Shown in pieces: positions 27,343 to 36,516 of a stretch of DNA of 64,000 nucleotides (position 1 is the first letter of the stretch; each line of letters starts with the position of its first letter). The notes under the pieces were generated by a model. It was given only the letters and a program-made list of their open reading frames with translations, was not told the DNA's origin and did not search any database. Both the position numbers and the translations under genes were made by a program. Source of the stretch: Nitrospira sp. (GTDB lineage Bacteria; Nitrospirota; Nitrospiria; Nitrospirales; Nitrospiraceae); NCBI GenBank assembly GCA_015903945.1, contig JABMDL010000015.1:57151-121150 (forward strand), written 5' to 3'.

Positions 27343-29507
27343 CTAAACTTCGGGATGTGGTGATTCGATTCGCATTCTCGCATCCACGATCTTGCAGCCC
27401 TGGCCTTCCGGTAACGCAAAGATCGGATTCAGGTCGATCTCGGTGATTTCGGGAATGGCTTCGACAAGGTGAGAGATACGGAAGAGGATATCTTCGATCG
27501 CTTTTACGTCAACCGCCGGTTGGCCGCGGTAGCCGGTGAGTAACCGATAGCCCTTGATCGCTTTCACCATGTCGGCTGCGTCTCGGTCGGTCAACGGCGC
27601 CAGGCAAAATTGCACGTCGCCGAGGATTTCGACGTGAATGCCTCCCAGCCCGAAGGCGATCAAGGGGCCGAACAACGGATCGCGAGTCACGCCAATCATC
27701 ACTTCCACCCCGCCTGACAGCATCGGCTGAACGAGCACGCCTTCCATCGCATCCAACTTGTTTACATGTGCGAGCCTGGCTTGAATGGTGCTGAACGCCT
27801 CGCGCACCGCCTGCTCGTTAGCCAGGTTCAACCGCACCGCGCCAATTTCTGTCTTGTGTACAATCGTATGGGACGCCAGCTTCATCGCCACCGGGTAGCC
27901 GATCTGTTGTGCCAGTTTGGCCGCCTCCTCGGCGCCGGTGGCCACGGTTCCTTGCACAAGAGGCAGATTCATTGCGCCGAGGATGGCATGGGTTTCTTCC
28001 GCCGTCAGCCAGCCTGATCCGCGTTCCGATATGGCCTTTGCACAAATCGACTTCGCCATTGATAGGTCAATGTCGGAATCGCGTGGCGCCTGACTGATTG
28101 CCTGCTGCCGCCAGCCTTCATAGGCCAGGGCACGGCTGACGACGAGCGCCGGAATCTCAGGGTACCGATAGGTAGGGATGATTTCTCCGTCCACCGTGAA
28201 TGTCCGATCCAAATCTCCTTCCGCCATCCAGCAAATATAAACGGGTTTGTTCTTTCCGATCGTCTGGCGAGCCGCTTGGATCCCCCGAAGGATTCCCGCC
28301 GCCACGGGAGGATTGTCCTCCGTCCGGACCGAGACGTGAACAATGATGAGGGTGTCGATCTCGTCCGCCTTGAGCATGGTGGCAACGGCCCGGGCATGCT
28401 GATCCTCGCTTGCAAAACCGATTACATCGACAGGATTGTTCAGTGCCGCTGTGGGAGGAAGAAAGACGGCAAGCGCGGAGTGTGTCTCCTTCGACAATTC
28501 CGGCACCATGAGCCCTTCCGCTGCGCAACTGTCGGCGCAGAGAACGCCTGGCCCGCCGGAATTGGTCAAGATGCCGATCCGGCGACCAGAAGGGAGCCGT
28601 TGATTGGATACGCCAGTGGCGAGCGCGAGAAATTCTTCGAGGGTTTTCGCACGGATGACGCCGCACTGTGTGAATAATGCGGCTACCGCCGTTTCGTTCG
28701 TGGCCAGTGCCGCCGTGTGAGATCCGGCCGCTGATTGTCCAACCTGTGTCCGACCCGCTTTCATGACGACGACGGGTTTCTTTCTTCCCACGCGCTCGGC
28801 AATCAATCTGAACCGGTGAGGATCGACGATGGTTTCAAGATAGAGGAGAATCACGTCTGTCGCCTGGTCCTGCTCCCAGTACTCCAGAAGATCGTTCACC
28901 GTGACGTCGGCGTGCCGATGCTGACAAAGCTGGAGACACCCAGATTCAACCGCTGGGCTGCTGTGACCACGGCCAGTCCGAGTCCGCCGCTTTCGGAAGC
29001 GAGAGCCACACGACCGACCGGCGGAATGATCGGCGTGTAGGTGGCATTGAGGCGTGCGGAAGAATCGAGATTCATCAGTCCGAAGCAATTCGGTCCAATC
29101 AAGCGGAGTCCCTGTTGGCGGATTTTTTCGCGCAGGTGCTGTTCGAGCGAGACCCCCGCACCGTCTGTTTCGGCAAATCCTGCGGTGATGAGAATAACAG
29201 CCGGGACGTGTTTGGCGGCGCAATCGTCGATGACCGAAAGAACACACTCGGATGGCACGGCGATGACGGCGAGATCGACAGGGGTGAGAATTGCCGTCAG
29301 CGAAGGAAACGTCGGTAGGCCCGCAATCTCGGTTGCATGTGGGTTGACGGGAATGATGGGCCCGGTGAACCCTCCGCCCTGTAGAGACTCAAGCACCCGG
29401 CGTCCGATGCCGCCTTCCTGACGGGATACGCCGACGATTGCGACGGACCGAGGATGGAAGAACGGCTTCAGCGACTCGACAACGGAACGGTTATGTGGTG
29501 GCGACAT
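27343..29507 (-). pseudogene. ADP-forming acyl/acetyl-CoA synthetase, frameshifted
   Basis: Would convert acyl-CoA + ADP + Pi to acid + ATP + CoA. The N-terminal part (203 aa from 29507) carries the CoA-binding domain FFHPRSVAIVGVSRQEGGIG and GPNCFGLMN. The rest, in another frame, carries the ligase-CoA region with the phospho-His loop AAGSHTAALA and a C-terminal ATP-grasp domain (GYPVAMKLASHTIVHKTEIG). The frames join near 28911 at VSIG / ADVTVNDLLEYW; a loss of one or four bases explains it. Two shorter ORFs would otherwise be annotated. Fused alpha-beta layout, ~720 aa if repaired. Confidence 0.88.
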
Positions 29508-29531
29508 GACGAAGGCGTGGTCACCATTCCT

Positions 29532-29891
29532 CTAACTGACGACATCGGGCGGCGATATGAACCGGATATAAGACAGCACATCCAGCATCTGTTCATCCGT
29601 CAGCTTGCCGCGAAAGCTGTGCATGGGGCTGAATAGGACCCCGTTCGAAATCGCCACGAGCAATTCCCAGTCAGTCTTGGACCGGATGATAGCGGATCGG
29701 AGATCGGCAGGCCTCACGATCAAATCCCGGCTGTCCGGGCCGTTTCCATCCAAGTTGGCTCCGTGACAACGGAGACATTGCTGCCGATACGTGTCCTCTC
29801 CGGCCTTGGGATTGCCTCGCTGGACTTGGGCCGAAACCCAAGGCGCGGAGACGAGAACGAGGACAAGAACGACGGCCAGCAGTGTTTTCAT
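29532..29891 (-). CDS. Small cytochrome c
   Basis: A 119-aa protein starting at 29891, with AAAGGGA upstream on the minus strand. The signal peptide ends at VSAQ and the haem motif is CLRCH. A SPMHSF segment offers the axial Met, and DVLSYIRF resembles the other cytochromes here. The longer frame to 30041 is rejected because it overlaps the universal stress gene and hides the signal peptide. Co-directional with its neighbours in the 27-33 kb minus-strand run. Confidence 0.9.
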   Translation of the reverse strand: MKTLLAVVLVLVLVSAPWVSAQVQRGNPKAGEDTYRQQCLRCHGANLDGNGPDSRDLIVRPADLRSAIIRSKTDWELLVAISNGVLFSPMHSFRGKLTDEQMLDVLSYIRFISPPDVVS

Positions 29892-29904
29892 GATCGCATC
29901 CCTT

Positions 29905-30762
29905 TCACCGGACGACGAGCACCGGACAGGACACGTGATGGACAATGGCGTGGGACACACTCCCCAAAAGGAAGCGGTCGAGCCCTTTGCGTCCGTGCGA
30001 GGCGACGACCACAAGGTCTGCAGTTTCGGCGTGTTCTTCAACCATCGCTGCCGGATTGCCCACGGCCACCTTGGTGCTGACCGTATATTGTGAATCCAAG
30101 AGCTTGGCTGCGGTTTCTTTGACGAATTCCTCTGCGTAGCTCTCCGCGCCTTCCCACCAGGCCTTTGCGCCTAACGCATCGTAGGGGCTGTCCAATCCGA
30201 TGGGCACCACGACGTTGAGCACACACAGCTCGACGGGAGTGGCGAACCGGTGCCGCGTCAGCCATTGGAGGATCCGATCCGCATCGTCACGGCCTTCCAC
30301 AGCGACCAGTACATGCTGGATCGGGTGCGCATCCCCTTTCACGATCAACGTCGGGCGGGAGGTATGCGACAACACACGATGGGACACGCTGCCAAGCACG
30401 GCTTCAGCGACGCGGCTGCGGCCGCGCGCGCCGACAACGACGAGATCGGCCAAGACCGTTTGGGCACTGTCGAGAATGACTTGGGCGGGACTGCCGATCT
30501 CGTTGATCTTTCTTACCGTCTTCACATCGGACGGAATCATCGCGGCGGTGCGGTCGAGCAACTGGGCCCCTGCGTCCACCATCGCGGTGCGAAAGTCGTT
30601 GTATCCCTGCAAATTGGCCGCTTCGGCCACGAGCGGCTGCTCGAAAAATCCCAGATTGACTCCGTGCACCAGCGTGACGTCCGTTGGATGGTACAGATGG
30701 AACGTCTGGGTTACGGCGGTGAAGGCCTGGTCGGACCAATCGACACCAATGGCGATTCTCAT
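29905..30762 (-). CDS. Tandem universal stress protein
   Basis: A 285-aa cytoplasmic protein made of two Usp domains. Each has the ATP-binding signature G-2x-G-9x-G(S/T): VVGARGRSRVAEAVLGS and VVASHGRKGLDRFLLGS. The start at 30762 (MRIAIGVDWS) is chosen because the Usp fold begins there; the longer frame adds ~42 unrelated residues. Likely involved in survival under low oxygen or starvation. A second tandem Usp gene lies at 35634. Confidence 0.92.
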   Translation of the reverse strand: MRIAIGVDWSDQAFTAVTQTFHLYHPTDVTLVHGVNLGFFEQPLVAEAANLQGYNDFRTAMVDAGAQLLDRTAAMIPSDVKTVRKINEIGSPAQVILDSAQTVLADLVVVGARGRSRVAEAVLGSVSHRVLSHTSRPTLIVKGDAHPIQHVLVAVEGRDDADRILQWLTRHRFATPVELCVLNVVVPIGLDSPYDALGAKAWWEGAESYAEEFVKETAAKLLDSQYTVSTKVAVGNPAAMVEEHAETADLVVVASHGRKGLDRFLLGSVSHAIVHHVSCPVLVVR

Positions 30763-30775
30763 GCTGGTGCTCCCG

Positions 30776-31324
30776 TCAAAACAATGGATGGGGGGACGTG
30801 CCGAACGGAAGGACGCGCGGCGAGTCACCGAGATTGCCTCGGATACGCCACTCGCCTCCTTCAAGCCCAAGGTAATGCACTTCCTCATGCCAGCTGTCGA
30901 TGGGAACGTACAGGCCGCTGGTCTTGGACTGCGCCCACAGATGGCCGGTGCAGGTGACCTCCAGCACGGTCTGGGTTCCCGATCCGACTTTGGTGAACTT
31001 GGTCAGCAAATGGGTGCTGGCGATTTCCTGATACTCGTCGAACAAGTCCTTCCACACTTTACGGATGTCGTCTTTCTTGAGGCCGTGATAGTTGTAGTGG
31101 GAAGAATACGTCGCCATGACGGCATCGAGGTCACGGGCTTTCACCGCCTGTTCGGCCCGCTGAAACATGGCCACGACGGACTTGACGGTAGCGTCGTCCA
31201 CTTCAATGACGGAACTGCCTGGAACGACGATCTTGGCCCCTGCCCTGTCTAATCCGGCAAGAGCGCAGGTGAAAATCGTCAGTACAATCACCGCGGCGCG
31301 TATTCTCCGGCCTCGACCTGTCAT
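30776..31324 (-). CDS. NTF2-like/SnoaL-type exported protein
   Basis: A 182-aa protein with an N-terminal signal peptide (VIVLTIFTCALAGLDRAGA). Its domain contains VKARDLDAVMATYSSHYNYHG, the pattern of DUF4440/SnoaL NTF2-like folds. It is a clear paralogue of the product at 50770: both share YNYHGLK..D(I/V)R(K/R)VW, EVTCTG and DSW..EVHYL and end in HP(L/M)F. Role unknown; periplasmic. Confidence 0.82.
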   Translation of the reverse strand: MTGRGRRIRAAVIVLTIFTCALAGLDRAGAKIVVPGSSVIEVDDATVKSVVAMFQRAEQAVKARDLDAVMATYSSHYNYHGLKKDDIRKVWKDLFDEYQEIASTHLLTKFTKVGSGTQTVLEVTCTGHLWAQSKTSGLYVPIDSWHEEVHYLGLEGGEWRIRGNLGDSPRVLPFGTSPHPLF

Positions 31325-31369
31325 TTCTTCTCCCCCTCTGGTCTTACGAACTTCTGTCTTTCACTCGGC

Positions 31370-31870
31370 TTATCGCATCCAGGTCACGCGCACGAAATCT
31401 TCAGCCTTGTCGTAATGCAATTCCAGATTGCCGTGATACGCGTGCTTCAGGGCTTCGCCGATACGTCTGGGCAAATGGGTGTCGGTCGTGGAAATGACCA
31501 TGCCTTCAGGCTTGGCCTCAATCGACATAATGCGCGCGAGAGGATGCTCCTTTTTCTCGATCTCCTCCGTATTCTTCACCAAGCCGATGACTTGCTCATG
31601 TTGCTCGTCTTTGACCCCGCCTTTGATGGTGACCAAGCCTTTGGGATAGTTGTCTCGGATCCGCAGACATGCGGGGCAGACAATCTTATCAGGGTTCGCC
31701 GGTGCGGGGCCCCAGGTCCATCGACCCTTGTGAAATAGCGCTCCGCACTCGGAACAGACGGTCGGCTCCTTGAGCTTCCCGCGCAATTTATAGGTGTCGT
31801 GCTGATATTCCTGAACGGTTCGGTCGTGTCTGGCTCCCAGACTGGCCGGTGATTTAGTCTTTACGGTCAT
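31370..31870 (-). CDS. BCAM0308-like zinc-ribbon protein
   Basis: A 166-aa protein with a CSECGALFHKGRW...CPAC zinc ribbon at residues ~38-68, then an alpha/beta region (HPLARIMSIEAKPEGMVISTTD). This matches the BCAM0308 family, named after a gene in the Burkholderia cenocepacia low-oxygen-activated locus. Function unknown. It sits between the NTF2-like gene and the phosphoribosyltransferase within the stress run. Confidence 0.85.
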   Translation of the reverse strand: MTVKTKSPASLGARHDRTVQEYQHDTYKLRGKLKEPTVCSECGALFHKGRWTWGPAPANPDKIVCPACLRIRDNYPKGLVTIKGGVKDEQHEQVIGLVKNTEEIEKKEHPLARIMSIEAKPEGMVISTTDTHLPRRIGEALKHAYHGNLELHYDKAEDFVRVTWMR

Positions 31871-31902
31871 GACTGCTCCTTCATGAATTACTGAGTCCCG
31901 CT

Positions 31903-32574
31903 CTATGCTGAGGACGGCTGCACTCGTTCCCGCAGCGCCTCCTTGGCCAGGTTCAAATACTGGATGACCTCGCGATCGCCGACTTGCGCAAAATCGACGT
32001 AGTGATTTCCCACCGCCCAGAATGGGTCCGGAGTGGCCAGGACCACCAACTCATCCACGATCGCGCGGACTTCCCGGATGGTTTCTATGGGGCCGACCGG
32101 GATTGCTCCGATCAGACGGTGAGGCTTCAGGTGCCTGATGGATTGGACAGACGCAAAGAACGTGGAGCCGGTGGCAATGCCATCGTCGACGAGAATGACG
32201 GTGCGGCCGGTGAGCACGGGCAGCCGCCGGTCCTGCCGATAGAGAGCCTGTCGGCGAACGATCTCCTCCTGCTGCGCCTCCACAAGATGCTTGAGGTCCA
32301 CCCGCGAGAAATGAAATCCCGCCATCGCCTCCGGGTTCACATACACCGTTCCAGTCTCGCCCACCGCGCCCAAGGCGTATTCGGGATTATCCGGTGCGCC
32401 CAACTTGCGGACGATGAACACCTCCAGGGGAAGATGCAGTCCCAAACTCAACTGGTACCCGACCGCCACGCCGCCGCGAGGGAGCGCCAGGATGAGAGTC
32501 GCCGGACGTTCACGATAGTGGAGCAATTGTTCGACCAGCCGGCGGCCGGCATCTTCACGATCTTGAAACGTCAC
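31903..32574 (-). CDS. Phosphoribosyltransferase family protein
   Basis: A 223-aa PRTase. The PRPP loop is VILVDDGIATGST and the N-terminal LALPRGGVAVGYQL is typical of stress-locus PRTases that are not part of nucleotide salvage operons. Substrate is unknown. It lies in the same minus-strand run as Hsp20 and the universal stress protein. Confidence 0.9.
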   Translation of the reverse strand: MTFQDREDAGRRLVEQLLHYRERPATLILALPRGGVAVGYQLSLGLHLPLEVFIVRKLGAPDNPEYALGAVGETGTVYVNPEAMAGFHFSRVDLKHLVEAQQEEIVRRQALYRQDRRLPVLTGRTVILVDDGIATGSTFFASVQSIRHLKPHRLIGAIPVGPIETIREVRAIVDELVVLATPDPFWAVGNHYVDFAQVGDREVIQYLNLAKEALRERVQPSSA

Positions 32575-32602
32575 CGGTTCTCCTTCATCCCGCTTCGCGC
32601 CG

Positions 32603-32758
32603 TTACATCACTCCGCTGGTCACTCCGACTCCGATCAAAAACATCGCCGCTCCCAGCAACAAGGCTATCAGCCACCACAAGTGGCGGTGAGGCTCCGACT
32701 TCACATGCTGCCAATGGACCTCCCAGGGGATCTGAAGATACTTGGGGTGGCGAAACAT
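32603..32758 (-). CDS. 51-aa single-span membrane protein
   Basis: A small gene with a strong ribosome site (AAAGGAGGAGG) before the ATG at 32758. The N-terminal half is basic and aromatic (FRHPKYLQIPWEVHW). The C-terminal half is one hydrophobic helix (LWWLIALLLGAAMFLIGVGV). It is tightly placed between Hsp20 and the phosphoribosyltransferase. No family recognised. Confidence 0.8.
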   Translation of the reverse strand: MFRHPKYLQIPWEVHWQHVKSEPHRHLWWLIALLLGAAMFLIGVGVTSGVM

Positions 32759-32774
32759 GGCCTCCTCCTTTCCC

Positions 32775-33248
32775 TTACGACACCTTCACCTCGATTGCTT
32801 TCGGCTTCGCCTTCTCCGACTTCGGCAGATGGAGTTTCAGCACGCCCTCCTTGTATTCGGCGTTGATCTTGGAGCCGTCAGCATCTTCTGGAAGCGTGAA
32901 GCTCCGCACGAAACTCCCATACGCCCGTTCGACCCGGTGATACTTCTTGCCCTTTTCTTCCTTCTCGTACTTGCGCTCGCCGCTGATCGAGAGCACGTCC
33001 TCATGCACGTTGATCTTGATCTCTTCTTTCTTCATCTCGGGCAGTTCCGCTTTGATGAGGTATTCCTTGTCGTCTTCCGTGATGTCAACAAGGGGCGACC
33101 ATTCGGCGACCGTGATGGCCTCCTTCTTGTCCCCGCTCGTTGCCACCGGGGCGCGCCCAAAAATCGTCGAGAGGCGTTTTTCCATCTCCTCAAGTTCCTT
33201 CAACGGGCTCCAACGTGCGAATGGCTCCCATCTGGTGAGTGACGACAT
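32775..33248 (-). CDS. Hsp20/alpha-crystallin small heat shock protein
   Basis: A 157-aa chaperone that holds unfolding proteins. The alpha-crystallin domain runs from WSPLVDITEDDKEYLIKAELP to the C-terminal LKLHLPKSEKAKPKAIEV. The start at 33248 has GAGGAGGG upstream; the longer frame to 33431 adds unrelated residues. It is the first gene of the 33-27 kb minus-strand run, so the promoter for the run probably lies at 33249-33500. Confidence 0.94.
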   Translation of the reverse strand: MSSLTRWEPFARWSPLKELEEMEKRLSTIFGRAPVATSGDKKEAITVAEWSPLVDITEDDKEYLIKAELPEMKKEEIKINVHEDVLSISGERKYEKEEKGKKYHRVERAYGSFVRSFTLPEDADGSKINAEYKEGVLKLHLPKSEKAKPKAIEVKVS

Positions 33249-33613
33249 GTGCCTACCCTCCTCTTCGTGAATGGCTCTCGTGACTGTTTGTCGGTTGTAC
33301 GGTGACTGCTGTCGAACAAGACTGCATCGGCGGTGCCACGAAATAGTGATACGGAAAATGTGCGCCTGGTTGCGCAGATTCAAATGGTTGGAGACTAGCT
33401 CAGGAGTAAGTCCTGCCCGGACGGCCGGCACGCTGTCGCATTACTGGGCAGGACTGTTTCCTGCACTGTGGAATCTTTCACCATTCGATGGCTCTTGACT
33501 GGTGGGCACGCAGGGAGTCTCCAGCCTCGTCAATGGGATGGGGCGGCGATGAATCCTTTTCCGAGATTCCAACTCATAGATAGTACGCCATGCCATAAGA
33601 AGGAGGTGTGTAT
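33249..33613. other. Divergent promoter region, no gene seen
   Basis: About 365 bases between divergent genes (Hsp20 run on minus, zinc-ribbon gene on plus). No frame shows family-like sequence. It should hold promoters for both directions. I found no clear FNR (TTGAT-N4-ATCAA) or sigma-54 site by eye. Confidence 0.5.
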
Positions 33614-33898
33614 ATGGTCAAGGTTGCAAGAACAGCCGCCGTTCGGCACGAGGCGTCTACCGATCGCTGCCATCGCTGCGGCGGGTTGATGGTGTCGGAA
33701 GAAGTGTTCGAGCTTGGTTCGTTTGATTGGCGCTGCGTGAGCTGCGGCCAACGGGTCGATCCGGTGATCCTCGCTCATCGCGAGGCCCATCGTCTTAAAG
33801 GGTTTGCCGGGGAAGAGGCCGAAAAGCACTTCGAGGATAAGGCCAGAGCGAAGGAGGGTCTTGAGAGCGATTCTTCCACGCGGAGATGTATATATTGA
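33614..33898 (+). CDS. Small zinc-ribbon protein
   Basis: A 94-aa protein with CHRCGG and CVSCGQ separated by ~20 residues, forming a zinc ribbon. The C-terminal half is charged and helical. AAGGAGG is eight bases upstream of ATG 33614, better placed than for the GTG at 33608. No specific family recognised. Confidence 0.75.
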   Translation: MVKVARTAAVRHEASTDRCHRCGGLMVSEEVFELGSFDWRCVSCGQRVDPVILAHREAHRLKGFAGEEAEKHFEDKARAKEGLESDSSTRRCIY

Positions 33899-34108
33899 CA
33901 AGAACGAAAAGAGGAACTACAATTAAGCTTGTAGTCAACCTCCGAGGGATGTGATCGGCCGAACTGTTCAACCCATCGCGTGACGCTGCTAGGGTTCGCG
34001 ATGGCCGCCGGTTGCGTTTTGAGAAAGGAAGGCATTGGCCCCTCAGGCTTGCGGGGGTTGCATGGTACATCACTTCGTTGCGTAACGGTTCGAACGAAAG
34101 GAGTAGCC

Positions 34109-34186
34109 ATGGATACATTGGCGATGTTCATCGGTGTAATGCTGGTGATCTTGATCGGCGGGATCCTAGTTTACAAGATGACCTAG
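34109..34186 (+). CDS. 25-aa membrane peptide
   Basis: A 25-codon gene with AAAGGAG upstream of the ATG. Almost the whole peptide is a hydrophobic helix (FIGVMLVILIGGILV) ending in a short basic tail YKMT. A paralogue of nearly identical design lies on the minus strand at 36574-36654. Two independent copies with good ribosome sites argue that it is real. Function unknown; perhaps a regulator of a membrane protein. Confidence 0.72.
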   Translation: MDTLAMFIGVMLVILIGGILVYKMT

Positions 34187-34505
34187 TAAGTACCGGCCCC
34201 ATTCAGCAACCGGTTGTTCGGCGCACTACCAGTTGGCGTAATTCGTGGTGGTGTGTGTGATGAGACCCTCATTCGCGATACGCGGCGAAGAACGTGTAAG
34301 TCTGTCTCCTGATTGCGCACTCATTCCTCTCCGAATCTTTCTTTAACTTTCAGGCAGTCCGAAAAATAAACCGATGTAGGCCTCTCTGCGACCGGTTTTG
34401 AGGTGCCGAATTCGTCTCGGAAATCACCAATGGTGCGAGGGGGTTGGGCGAGAAGGCTCAGGGTAATTTGTGGAGTGCCGAAAAAGATCGCGCGGGTCGC
34501 TTAAC
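34187..34505. other. Intergenic stretch, no gene seen
   Basis: About 320 bases between the 25-aa peptide and the convergent mlaA gene. No coding frame and no clear terminator were found; only short runs such as CTTTCTTTAACTTT are present. Confidence 0.45.
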
Positions 34506-35426
34506 TTATTCTTGAATGGCCTTCGCCCGCTTCTGCAGGTAGGCATTGCGGACGGCGCTGTAGAGATCGACGGTGGATTCTTCGACGCCCTGGTACTTTT
34601 CGAGGTTCAGGGAACGGTCATTGACGACTTCGGTCACTTTTGCCGTGAACAGGATAAGAGACGTCGTCGTTCGGTTGTAATGAGGAACGGCTGAAGGAAT
34701 CGCATCGATTTCGATCACGGGTAGAGCCAGCCAATAAATAGGATTTAGAAAAATATCTCCGACATATCCGGCTAAGTCCCGAAGCGTAAACGGCTGATAG
34801 AGGGGGACCACAATATACGGCCCCGGCTTGACGCCGTAGAATCCGAGCGTTTGTCCCAAGTCCTCCTCGGGCGTCTTGAGGCCCATGTCGCTTGCCCAAT
34901 CGATGAATCCCGCCACGCCGGCCGTGGTATTCACGAGGAAACGGCCAGCCTCAATGCCGGCTCCACGGATTTTCCCCTGCAATACGTTGTTGACGAACCG
35001 GGGGACGAATCGTGCGTTATAGAAAAAGTTGCTGACGCCGATTTGGACCTGATTCGGCATGACAAAGTCATAGCCCTTTGCCACCGGTTTCAGGATCCAG
35101 CGATCGAGCTGACGGTTGAATTCGAATACCCTCGTGTTGAGCGGTTCCCAGGGATCGTATTCCTCGAGTTGAAGCTCACCCGTCTTCGCGAAGGGGTCAA
35201 AGGGTTCTTCCGCGGAGCTGTCGCCAACCGCCGTTGAGGGTGGAGCCGGAGCAGAGACCGCAACAATTGGTACCGATGCATTGAAGTCGCCGACGGGAAG
35301 GCCTGCAAGATCCCCTGAGAGAGCATGAGTAGGATAACCGGAAAATGTCAGCAGCGCAACAGTAAGAGCCAGCCCTCCTACTCGTCGATTGAACTGGATT
35401 GCCACCTCGTCTATCCCGGCCATCAT
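34506..35426 (-). CDS. mlaA: MlaA/VacJ family protein without lipobox
   Basis: Outer-membrane component that removes phospholipids from the outer leaflet, partner of the Mla transporter. The family motifs are clear: EEYDPWEPLNTRVFEFN, PNQVQIGVSNFFYNARFVPR, GRFLVNTTAGVAGFIDWAS and GQTLGFYGVKPGPYIVVPLYQ. The signal region (LALTVALLTFSGYPTHALSG) has no cysteine, and the whole protein lacks one, so it cannot be a lipoprotein as in E. coli. The start is one of two adjacent ATGs at 35426/35423. The mla operon lies at 6-10 kb. Confidence 0.9.
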   Translation of the reverse strand: MMAGIDEVAIQFNRRVGGLALTVALLTFSGYPTHALSGDLAGLPVGDFNASVPIVAVSAPAPPSTAVGDSSAEEPFDPFAKTGELQLEEYDPWEPLNTRVFEFNRQLDRWILKPVAKGYDFVMPNQVQIGVSNFFYNARFVPRFVNNVLQGKIRGAGIEAGRFLVNTTAGVAGFIDWASDMGLKTPEEDLGQTLGFYGVKPGPYIVVPLYQPFTLRDLAGYVGDIFLNPIYWLALPVIEIDAIPSAVPHYNRTTTSLILFTAKVTEVVNDRSLNLEKYQGVEESTVDLYSAVRNAYLQKRAKAIQE

Positions 35427-35633
35427 TCCCCTTCGCTGTGCCCCTGTCCGCTCAACTCGTGGCGTTGAGCGAGTGCGCACTTTACCAAAAGGCCGGTCCC
35501 GTCGCCAACCATTTATTTCTGCCGGCTCGCATTCGCGACCCTTATTCTAGGAAAGCGGTCGGGCTTTCCGTAGGGAATGAACATTGCAGTGTCCCAACGC
35601 TTGATGGTGAATCTCTAACAAGGAGATGAGGCG

Positions 35634-36479
35634 ATGAAAGCGGTTGTCGGTATAGATGGATCGAAGTATGGAGAGTGGGCGCTCGAATGGCTCGTGAAAC
35701 TTCCGTTCCGGACTGTGCCGAGCGTCGTCGGGGTGCACGGGCTCGATCTCCAGTCTGAGCCAGCTCCGTTTTTAACGCATCCATCCATCAGCGGATTAGA
35801 GCCGGATGCGGGAGAGGCGGCGCATTTTTTGGAGTCTCGAGCGAAGCGCGTAGTGGCGGAGACACAGCAACGCCTAAAGGGACTCGGGCTCAAGGGTACT
35901 GTTCGCGTGGAACATGAAGCCATTGCGAATGCGCTGCTCAAGTATGCGGGACGGAACGGCCTGGTGGTCGTGGGTAGCCGTGGGCTGGGGACGTTGGATC
36001 GCTTGATGATGGGCAGCGTCTCCACTGCTGTGACGCTCCATGCCTCCTGTCCCGTGTTGGTGGTGAAGGAGGCGGCGAAGCCGATCAGACGGATCTTATT
36101 CGCAACGGACGGCTCTCCCGCATCGGAGAAGGCGCGGCAGTTCCTCATCAAGCAATTCCGAATCCAGCAGGACACCGACCCGGTCGTCATCCTGCTGGTA
36201 CATGTGATGCCGTATCTCCGTTATCCGGTCGTGAAGGAAGCAGGAGAGAAATTACTCGCGCAAGAAACGGCCAAACTTGAAAAGGCAGGGTATCGGGTCA
36301 GGGAGTTTCCACGGGTAGGTCCCGCTGGGGATGAGATTATGAAAGTAGTGGGTTGGGAACAACCGGATTTGATCGTCACCGGAGCAAAGGGGCGTAGCGC
36401 GGTAACGCGGTTCCTCCAGGGCAGCGTATCCATTAAGATTGTGCAGCGGAGCGACTGTTCCGTCTTGGTTGTACGGTAA
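35634..36479 (+). CDS. Tandem universal stress protein
   Basis: A 281-aa protein with two Usp domains. ATP-type signatures are VVGSRGLGTLDRLMMGS and VTGAKGRSAVTRFLQGS. AAGGAGATGAGGCG lies before the ATG. Paralogous in architecture to the gene at 29905. Cytoplasmic stress survival protein; exact role unknown. Confidence 0.92.
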   Translation: MKAVVGIDGSKYGEWALEWLVKLPFRTVPSVVGVHGLDLQSEPAPFLTHPSISGLEPDAGEAAHFLESRAKRVVAETQQRLKGLGLKGTVRVEHEAIANALLKYAGRNGLVVVGSRGLGTLDRLMMGSVSTAVTLHASCPVLVVKEAAKPIRRILFATDGSPASEKARQFLIKQFRIQQDTDPVVILLVHVMPYLRYPVVKEAGEKLLAQETAKLEKAGYRVREFPRVGPAGDEIMKVVGWEQPDLIVTGAKGRSAVTRFLQGSVSIKIVQRSDCSVLVVR

Positions 36480-36516
36480 GGAGGGCGTAACCCTTGAGAG
36501 GCATCACAAGAAAAGT

